Below, piece by piece: positions 55,023 through 64,000 of a DNA stretch of 64,000 nt; within the stretch, counting starts at the first letter, position 1, and every line of letters starts with the position of its first letter. Under the pieces are notes generated by a model. That model was not told the DNA's origin. It worked only from the letters and a program-made list of their open reading frames with translations, and searched no databases. This stretch comes from Tubiluchus corallicola (lineage: Eukaryota; Priapulida; Priapulimorpha; Priapulimorphida; Tubiluchidae), in contig JAQGDQ010000040.1 of assembly GCA_030141605.1 (NCBI GenBank), forward strand, positions 1 to 64,000. Reading direction: 5' to 3'. Both the position numbers and the translations under genes were made by a program.

Positions 55023-58000
55023 TCACAAAGAGTCTTGTACACTGGCAAGCAAGCTACGCAGAGATGGCACTGTGTTCATATCATTCCAAGATTTACTCAG
55101 TCTAAACAAGATGGGACAGTCCAGTGAAGCACATTCGTTGTGAAAGTCAGGCCATCCGGAGCAGCTAATGCACACCTGAAAAGAAAAAATGAACTGCCAT
55201 GCTAACAAACATATCATGACAATCGAAATCCCAAAATGTCTTCTACACCTTGACTTACACTACCTGAGATATACACAGCTATTGACAAATTCAAGTATTT
55301 AATGAGGCTACTACTACAAAAACAACTATAAAATAGCTCAGAATTTGCATAATTTTGGGAGGTTTTAGTATTACATGTAGTTGGCATTTAATTAATTTTT
55401 GAAACAAATTATTAATTAGAGTTACTCCATTAATACTTATTTTGTTTCCCTTTATATAGCTCAGTACACTACAAAAGCAGTGCCAACTAATAACATTGAC
55501 AATGGCAAGACTGGAACATAGCTTAATATTGTTGACATTTCCTAAGACGGTGTCATAATTCAGTACGGGAATGTGTACATTTCTCTTGAACAAGCATTTT
55601 TACTCAAAGAAATTTCAGAAATAGACTACTAACAATTCACAAAGATTCTTGGACACTGGAAAGTAAGCTATGCAGAGATGGCACCGTGTTCATATCATTC
55701 CAAGCTCTATTCAGTCTAAGCAAGATGGGACAGTCTAAGGCAGGTGAAACCACAATGAAACAGTTTCGATTACTATATACTAAACAGTCTTAGAGTTACT
55801 TAACATTTTGAAGCACACATGGAATTCAATTCACCTACAGTGCTCTTTAATACAGCTGCAAAGTATTTAGGCTCCTTGATACTTTTGGGAATCTTGATCT
55901 TAATTTTAAGATTATCAGTTAATGATTAGTGACTTCTGGATGCTAGGTTCAAAATTTAACGTCATATCTACCCTCTGTACTGGCTTTCTCACAGTTTCTT
56001 TTCTTTTAGTTTCAAAACTTTTAAAATAGAGGATTTTACCAGTGATTATTAATTCTGTCATGAGCAGTATATTAATAAATTCATCTGGTGGCGATAATAT
56101 ATTCCGAAGATCGCTACTGCAAATCAAGGATCGGTCCAAACTTTACCACAAGGCATTTCTTTTAGTCAAGTCTGCTTTCAAAAATTAGTGATCATGAGCT
56201 TCGTTCCATCACTAGTTGATAATCTTAAAGTTAAGGTACTGTTTCCAATTTTTGTTAACTTTTTCGCAAAATTTGATTGTTTCAAAACTTAAAAGCTTAA
56301 TGATTGTTAGTTCATTTCTTCTTATTTGAGTCACATATAGCTATACTTTTATGTCTGTCTTTTAAATCTGGCAAAAAACTTTAAGTGCAAACTTTTTACA
56401 AGCATCAGTTTATTGTCTCATCTTAGCGGAATAACATTTAACAAATTCAAATTTAGCTGTAAGGTAAACCATAAAAATTGTTCTTCAATAAAACCTATTC
56501 ACCCGTTAAGGGCTACTTAGCAAAATATTTTACCCGATGACATAAAAAAATAGAAAAGAAAATCAACAAAAATGGAACTTATTGAAATACTAATAAAGAA
56601 TTTTATAAAGAATTTCAATGTATATTAATAGATGCAAACCTGTCTAAGGTCTTGATAAGTTCTTTCTAATCTTGCTATTTTATCACCGAGTACAGCTGCG
56701 ACCATTTGCTGGCTGCCAGTGCAGTTCGGACAAAGAGAATGAGCAAGGGTTAGCATTCCGCATGCCGGACACTCTAGCTTTTCAAAATACTGAGCGATAG
56801 TACCCTGCAGAAAACCAGTTATGTATAAATGAATATAATAAAATTCTCGTGGCTTCAGTCAAATCTCCTAGACAAATAACTATAAACTGTAATGTTATTA
56901 TTTTGTACAGAACTTTACGAAACTCTGGAAGAAAAGCTCTGGATAAAATCATACCTTTTTGTTTGTTTTCTCATTTGCAAATGATGTTATTCTCTCTATG
57001 CGAGGCATGTTACTATACCTAAAATAATAACGTAAATATAATATCAATTCACTTAAATCGAAGGACTCAGCTATAAGCTGCATGTAGTTAGCAATAATGT
57101 TCCATATTGCACTATTTATTATAGCGCTTCTCAGTTTATTTTTATGTTTTCTAAGTACTTACCACATTCTGACATCAACACCAATTAGCGAAAAGATTCG
57201 ATCCAATGGTGGCAGCACTTGACGTGTGATGTAGTAAATCGTATTAATGCGAAGTGTGGGATCTTGCAGCATCTCATGTGGTTCCCGCACCAATTTGATT
57301 AGAGGTAACCCAGGACTACCGTACACGATCAAATATGGAACACGTTCCCCACGACGAGGTTCCGAGCAGGGATCCACAGACAGACGCTTCCTGCAATAGA
57401 CAGAACCGATCAAATATCATAAAAGAAGCCAGTTGAACAGGACCTGATCTTTGCATACAGTAAAAAGTTTATAATTATTTTAAGTACATACCTAGCTATA
57501 TGCAGAGATGGAACGCATGCCCCTGGCCTATAGGTGTTCATTCCTCTATATTCTTTCGCAAAAAGACAGTCTAAGATACTGACTTTACCCTCCATGAACT
57601 TTGTAAACTGACATTGTACGTATTGTCTAACACGGGAAACATCTTTGGTTGTAAACAACACCTTCAAAGATCGCTCCAGAATCTAGAAATAAAACCTTGA
57701 TAAAACATTTACAAGAAAATCTAACAATTTTCTGATAACCTGTTTTGCAAAAAACAGGAATGCGTAGAAATGGAAAACAGCTACAAAATATAAGACTGGA
57801 ACTAGTTATTATTATGAATGCAATAATAATTGCCATGAATGATATGCAGATTTTTCACCTTTGCTGCAGCAGGACAACCATCTCTTCTAACAGTCTCTAT
57901 TCCCTTTGCATCAAAAACAGGTTCAGTTTGCTCAATGGATTCATATGCATATCCAACATAGCGTTTTTTTGTCTGAAGGACACAAGGTAGGTAAACCTGC

Positions 58001-61000
58001 AGAAAAATTAAATTCTTATTATAGCATAAAATAAGTTTGATCAAGAATCGTAAAATTTTGCACGAAAAAACATTAGGGTTGTAGTAAATTTATAAACCTT
58101 TTCAAATTTGAGCTTTACAGGCTTTGGATTCTGCGCAGTTACTTCATCAGCAATCTCTTGACCGATTCTGAATGCCTCTTCCTTACTCCTCCCAGCCAGA
58201 AGCAAGAACATACTGAAAGATGGAATGCTTCAATTATCAAATGCCAATGGCAGATATTCAAATCTGCAAAAAATGTTTGTCATTATCGTAAGCACTTTAG
58301 TTATGGTCACATAGCACGATTATACAAAGCACATAGAATACCTGTCCGTATCACCATATACAACTCTAGCATTCCATTTAGAATTCTCTTCAACTAATTT
58401 GATTGCTCTCTCCAAAGTCTCACGACCTTTCCGTACAATGCTGTCAGCTACCTACATAAAATAAAATCACTTTTCTTCCTGAATTATGTCATTGTAAAGC
58501 TTAACAGTCTGATAAATCAGGTATGCCAAAGTTGGTTGGCTCGAATTGTTTTTAATAAGCTAGCCTAAATGTGGTGTAAGAAAATCAAGACTATTCTACA
58601 AAAATTTTAAATAAGTTCACTATAAATGGGCCTATAAGGCAAAAAAGGGCTAGACATACATGCTGATCTAAAATTCTTCAATATTGTTCAAAATTAAGAA
58701 TAAATAACATCGACAAACTATAAAGTTATTCCGCAAAAAAGTTAAAATGCCTTTCTTTAAGGTCTGAAATTTTTTTGAGACCTTAAGGGCAGTTTGACTT
58801 CTTTTACTGATTACGACCATTGCGAGTCCCAGAAGAACACTATCTTATTTTCAAGTCATAATGTTATTCTTTCTTGTTGCCATAAATTTTGAAGCCAAGC
58901 CTTTCAAACAAATTCTGCAGTTGGTTTGCAATAAGGACTTGTGCAAAATAATTTCTAATGCATTGAAAGTTGCAAAAGAGACAAATATTCTCATACATCA
59001 ACACAAGGCATCCGTCCGGAGAAGTTAGCTGAGGTGTAACCATATGTTACATTAGCTATGAGCTTCAGCCCCAATTGTCTAGCATGCAGAAGACGTTCTG
59101 CAGCTCTGTCTCCCTTGTGCTTCTTCAGTGAATCTTTCACCATAATTCTTGAATCCAGAATCTCTTTCAGCATTCTACAAGAAATAAAATTGAATTTTGT
59201 TTTTGGGTTGTAAATGCATAATTTTCCTAATTTACCTTGACTATGCTTATAATCTTTTCTTTATTTCTCTAACATTCTATTATTTGTCACCCACAAGTCG
59301 TCTAGCGCCCAAGAAAAGCCAAGGTGTTATATTTAGTATGTCATGATTAGTTCCCAAACTCCATCGCTAGACTAGAATGATCCTTTAAAATTTTCATGAA
59401 ATAAATGGTTAACTTACTACTCAAGTGCTTAAAGACCTGCTACTGAAAATGTACCTAAGATGGTTTATTTTAGAAGAAGCATAATACTGAAGGCTTATAC
59501 CAGTACAAATCTGTGCAAATGCATTTTTCTCCCAGCGCAAAAACCTGGTACGTGAAGGCCATCTTTATGAGTTTATTTGTCATAGCCTTTTTCACAAGGT
59601 AAAGTTTAATACAAGCCCAGTGCAATTTTTGGAAATAAGGAAAAAGCTTTAACTGAAAGCTTAAAAAGGTTTTAGCAATGATATATTCATTTTCTACATT
59701 TTTTAACATAGCTATTGTTAATTATGGAACAGCCAATTCATGCTACAAAACAAAATAATTACTAAAATTACAAAACGAAAAATACCTACCTAGGCAAAAT
59801 GCCTTCCCGAACGCTTTTCTTAACAAACACGACACCATTTGGGGAGATCGTTAAGTGATTCCTGATTTGCCAAAAATCTGTTGGTGAAATAGTCAGTTCA
59901 TAGCAGCCAAGCTCATAAGGTATCTCACTGAAAAAAGTACCAGTCCAATGTCAAATAACTATTATTGGTGTAATTAGTATATGCAATTAACATACTAATG
60001 TGTAATTACATAGTACCTAATTAATATGTGTAATTATCATAAATAGGCATAGTTGGTCTAGCCAGCACTTGAATTTGCTCACATACCTGGCTTGAAACCG
60101 GTTTCTGCCGACTGTCTTTTGCACGCACTTTAACACACTATTTGACAAGCGTCTACATGTGAACTAGTTTTGCTGTTACTTTTCTGTTAGATATGATTAT
60201 AACAAAATTTCTTATAACTTGTGATATTGTAATGAAACGTTGTGCTCATTCATGAAATCATATATGTCACAAAGTGTAAGTTAATATCTGTAAGAACCTG
60301 GTAATATTTGTAGCTAAATGAGATTATCCTGTCTTTTACAGATCCGAATAAAGCCTTATTTGTAGCAAAAGCCTGTCACTAATAAACTGCACAACTGCAT
60401 TGCCCTATACGGAGCTTTGAGACTTTATTATATTATCTTAAAACATTGAGCACATCAATAGTTACTATCATAAGTAGATTAAAAATAGATTAATATAAAT
60501 GTTTAATATAAACTTTTTTAACTGTTAGACAAAAATGCAGGTATGTTTGAAAAAGTTATTTACCTGTCGATATGTTGCAGGTGATTTACTCTACCAACAC
60601 ACGTGGAAAAACAATAGTTGTATGCTATCATCATTGATGGGTACAATGACTGGAAATCTAGGACGATCACCGGATCCGTGTAAAATCTAGATTCTGGTTC
60701 CATGTTCAGCGGGAGACATTCTGGAGCTTTCATTCTACAGTGAGAAGAAAACCTTCAAAGTTCTTCCAAAAATACTTTCCTGATCAAATTTACATTAATT
60801 TAAATTGTAGTAAGGATGATGAAAATGTATCAAATATATAGTCAAACAGCAAAACAAACAAAAGATGCACAGCAACTTACATTAGCAGCAGCAAACAAGC
60901 ACAGAAAATAAATATATACATCAGTTGACATTGAAATGATTTGAAGCTACACTGTAAAATCATCAAAGCTATTAGGCAAATCATCTAAACTGTCAAGTAG

Positions 61001-63381
61001 TCGATGCAAATCGCACAAAACTCTGGCTCAAAATTTAAAACATTAATGAGTGTATTTCAGTTCTGTAGTGTAATCCTTACCTATCTTAACGTACACATAG
61101 GATTACCTTACTAAACTGTTGGTTGTTTAATGTAAAAAATTACTTCTTGCTGCACACTGAACTAAGTAAGTTATAGGAACTCTGAGCACTGTTACTAACA
61201 AATACCTAGACAGAAAAGTGAAGTACGTCCTTATGGAGTGAAATACAGGGTCGCAGAACTTCATACAGCTTGAAATGTGCAAGTGTTAAGTATGTGTAAG
61301 CCAGTGCATGCGTGTGCATGAGCCACTTACCAAAAACTTACATACGAAATCATTTGCAAAGATGGTGCAAGCAGAAGTACAGATAACATGACTGACAAAA
61401 CCAAGCTGCCTCATAAGGTGTAGAAATTATGAACTAGTCAATATCCATGGATATGAATGCTTATTTAGACCAAAAAAATTCAAAACAAAAAAGGGTAATG
61501 AGACAATGATAAAATTATCAAATTTACCTGGCTCTCTGTTGAACAGACGGTGACAAAGCGATATAATTCTGTGCCCTTGTCATGCGCAACATCATTGACT
61601 CAACACGAAACTGAGATCCCCGAGAAAGAACGTCATAAAATTCTATACCAAACAGCCGTGCCAGCTCACTCGTCCTACTAATCAGATCCAACTGTTTCAT
61701 AATCTGATGCTCTGAACAAACACGCGTCATATAATGTTCGATGACACGCCACCTGCATGGGAGAAAAGGCAACAAAGTTTCTTAAAAATAGCAATCTTTT
61801 ACCAAATATACAAATATATGACTGATACTGAAAACTACCATGCAGCAAAATTAATGAAAAATACACTGGTGTGTAGGAAAGTGATGAATTCCCAGTTAAT
61901 AAATACTCGGTGTGGTTGTACTTGTGCTTTCAGGTGTATGAGTTAATGGTTTAACTTAGAACTGATTTGTCAATGTAAGCAACAACTTCTTAGATTGGCA
62001 TTTGGATGGTGGGCCAATATTTGTTTTACAGCTGAGCAAACTTTGCAGTGTCATTCACTATACATAAGAGTACAACTTTCTGAACAATATTTTAGTAATC
62101 AAATAAACCCTGTAATAAAAGGGTTAACTATATTTGCAGAGGACTGGAATGTATGGTATATTTTTTTTAGTTATATATTCAATTTTAGTTTTAAAGTTCA
62201 AAAAGATGCAGTGTGAGTGATCCATAATAATCACAATATTTCTTCATCTAGTTTATTTATTTTCTTTAAATTTGATATCATCTTCCGTAGTTACTGAGAA
62301 AAGCTTGATCACTGACATTACTACATTACATACCTGTTTACTTATTGTTTATTAATTTGCAAAGTAAGTGAAAACTTTTGAACTTTCAAAAATAAAATTG
62401 CATTATGAACATGAAATTTTAATCCAAGTGCAGCATAGACAGAGCCCAGAGCCGCACTGTTTCAGTTGAGCTTCAGCCGGTTTATTTCTAAGGTTGACCT
62501 ACCCGATAAGAAACACAGCTTTTGTCGTGCCAGCTGCTCAGTAATGGGGGTCAAGCCAGCCAACATTTTTGATGGCTGTGAAGATTTTCGCTCTTGCGAT
62601 AATCACGTGACACTGTAAATCGCAGATTGAAATATGGCAAACGCATTGCGGATTCGTGGTCAGATGGTGCGCGTACTGACAGAGATACTAAACATTAGAA
62701 TTTTTTAAAGGAGATAGCTGGTAAATTCAAAAATAAATACACAAATAGGCAACGTTAGTCACACGTAGGGATCATTTTGGTGTTTTGGTATTGACTCATC
62801 GGTAATAAAGATAAGCTTCATCAACAGTTGGATTTAAATTATATTTGCAATAAGTCTATTGCTTTTTTATAATAAAAAACTGATCTCTATTATTTGAATT
62901 TGCACATCAGCTTTTTTCTGTGTATAAGCAACACAAATTACTTAAAACATTTGTCTCCATAATTTAACAGTTAATTAGCAATTCATCATTTATTTGGTTA
63001 ACAAAAAATTCGTAGCTTTAACTGACTTAGCTGATTTTTCCTTTAAGCCAAATCTGCCGAAAAGTCAGTCAACCTCAGCCGAGCTAGCTGATTTACTGTG
63101 TGAGTCAGCTTATGTAGTAGCAACTGACTTAGTTTCAGCCTCTACTCATAAATAATTACACAGAAGAAATGTTGTGGAAAACAAGAAAATGATGTAAAAC
63201 GAAAAAGCAAACAAACATTGGTTACCAAGAGTATAAAAAACTCTTAATAATAAGATGCTTACCGGTAGATGTTGCTTTCATGTTGGAACCATCTGGTAAG
63301 TTGTCGATAGTTAAACAATGGAATTCTTGTATGCAAGACATGATACGCCACATTCTCAAAACTATATACATTCAGAGTGAC
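55023..63381 (-). CDS. REV3L: DNA polymerase zeta catalytic subunit, C-terminal catalytic part (5' end beyond window)
   Basis: REV3L is the B-family polymerase that extends from mismatched or damaged primer ends in translesion synthesis. Exons in gene order (+ coordinates): 63263-63381, 61528-61752, 60564-60734, 59790-59927, 58997-59174, 58342-58451, 58098-58212, 57859-57996, 57492-57682, 57163-57390, 56955-57018, 56640-56804, 55023-55175. The frame is continuous for 664 residues. Visible motifs are motif A (VLDFQSLYPSMMIAYNY), motif B (RQLGLKLIANVTYGYTSA), motif C (VVYGDTDS, split by an intron), QTKKRYVGY, KEYRGMNTYRPGACVP and GERVPYLIVYGSPG. The zinc/iron-sulfur tail has C-P-A-C and C-P-N-C in the twelfth exon, then C-x2-C-x10-C-x4-C in the last, where family B subunits carry a 4Fe-4S cluster and bind accessory subunits. 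The end LLASVQDSL extends slightly past the human terminus. The N-terminal half is to the right. Confidence 0.96.
55590..55742 (-). pseudogene. Degenerate tandem copy of the REV3L last exon and start of its 3'UTR
   Basis: The stretch matches 54968-55135 closely at base level. On the minus strand it reads LDCPILLRLNRAWNDMNTVP, then SLHSLLSSVQESL and a stop at 55637-55639, against LDCPILFRLSKSWNDMNTVP in the real exon. The 5' half of the exon, with the first cysteine pair, is absent. The nearest AG (before ACTGTCCC) would put the copy out of frame with the preceding exon. It therefore looks like a dead partial duplicate inside the last REV3L intron. Confidence 0.8.
61753..63262. other. REV3L intron (first in window), no gene seen
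   Basis: It separates the exon ending NIYR from the one starting WRVIEHY. It is AT-rich; a less AT-rich patch at about 62440-62660 has no recognisable coding or transposon signature. Confidence 0.55.
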
Positions 63382-64000
63382 CTGTTAAGGCACAAAAATG
63401 TTGGCATTTTATTTTCCAAATCACGAAATGGTTAACATTTTGAATTCTGAAAATAAGGTAAAAATTATAATATGCCTTTTTAACAGTTTTAGAATTAAAA
63501 GTGATAGCAATAATGTGATAGCAATAATTAACACAAAATGACAACAAAAGAATCCTCTTCAGGTAAGGTACCAAAGTACCTGAATCCACATTTGCAAATT
63601 AGTATAATAATAAAAAAAGAAAGTTAATGAGCATTTTTTAATTATAAAGTTTTGTTCTACAAAAATATGTACCAGGATACATAAAACAATATAGCACAGT
63701 TCAGGTATGCACAATGAGATCACACAGTATGAGGCTAGCAGAACAAATGACATCTACTACACATTTACTCAATGTCTCTTGGATACCCATTTTGTAAATG
63801 ACAAGTTATTGTAGCAATATTAATACCATTACATGCTAGTAAGCTTATAATTTGCAAATTTTCGAAGTTCTGAGCAAACTTCTCACCCTATCTGATTCAT
63901 TTTTGGTCTCCAAGTTGGAAGTAGACCTTTCAGACCTTTAGTTGTTTGAGACGTTTTAATATTATACACAAAAATTCCATTGAATTCGAGTCATATTTAA
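63382..64000. other. REV3L intron at right window edge, no supported exon
   Basis: The next upstream REV3L exon should end in phase 0 with sequence like WRIxRHE. I do not find it here, so it lies beyond position 64000. Confidence 0.5.

Noticed and set aside
55291-55593. 100-codon minus-strand frame in the last REV3L intron
   Set aside because: AT-rich chance frame, low-complexity end, no domain, not joined in phase to the gene.
60000-60050. Palindromic TAATTA-rich stretch near REV3L exon 59790-59927
   Set aside because: Simple AT-rich self-complementarity; no target duplication or element ends.
63890-64000. Minus-strand stretch reading SERSTSNLETKNESDR before a GTGAGA
   Set aside because: It could be a REV3L exon, but the sequence does not match the expected residues before VTLNVYSFENV and the phase does not fit.

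Overview
This window is ordinary nuclear DNA from an invertebrate animal, most likely an arthropod. It is AT-rich, the genes are split by GT-AG introns, and the introns carry small DNA transposons and SINE/LINE debris. I see no prokaryotic, organellar or viral gene set, no CRISPR array and no clear functional tRNA or rRNA gene. The exon models below are my own joins, made from reading frame, splice sites and known protein families.

Region 1 (351-38594, + strand) is the 3' part of a filamin-family gene. It has 44 constitutive coding exons (about 2,325 residues) and about 21 visible filamin Ig-repeat ends. The actin-binding N-terminus lies before the window. A Ser/His-rich hinge of about 400 residues (exons 10-16, 15021-19327) interrupts the repeats, and the protein ends in an unusual Trp/Pro-rich tail. 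A possible alternative stop-containing exon sits inside the hinge region. Filamin intron 9 (7764-15020) contains, on the opposite strand, a complete intronless class B (secretin/calcitonin-like) GPCR gene (11491-13320) and a large CAG/CAA minisatellite. Other filamin introns hold a Tigger/pogo-like element with a broken transposase, several MITEs, tRNA-derived SINE-like sequence and the tail of a non-LTR reverse transcriptase.

Region 2 (40257-51693, - strand) is a complete CUL4 (cullin-4) gene: 19 coding exons, 753 residues, convergent with filamin. One of its introns holds a 338-bp foldback element. Region 3 (51714-55022) is intergenic, with no gene I can support.

Region 4 (55023-63381, - strand, running off the right edge) is the catalytic C-terminal part of REV3L, the catalytic subunit of DNA polymerase zeta: 13 exons, 664 residues, with polymerase motifs A, B and C and both C-terminal cysteine modules. 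A degenerate tandem copy of its last exon lies in its last intron.

The genes are functionally unrelated: a cytoskeletal crosslinker, a peptide-hormone receptor, a ubiquitin-ligase scaffold and a translesion polymerase. I found no new multi-gene system. The points most worth a second look are the nested intronless receptor, the hinge with its possible truncating exon, the duplicated REV3L terminal exon and the long hairpin in the CUL4 intron.
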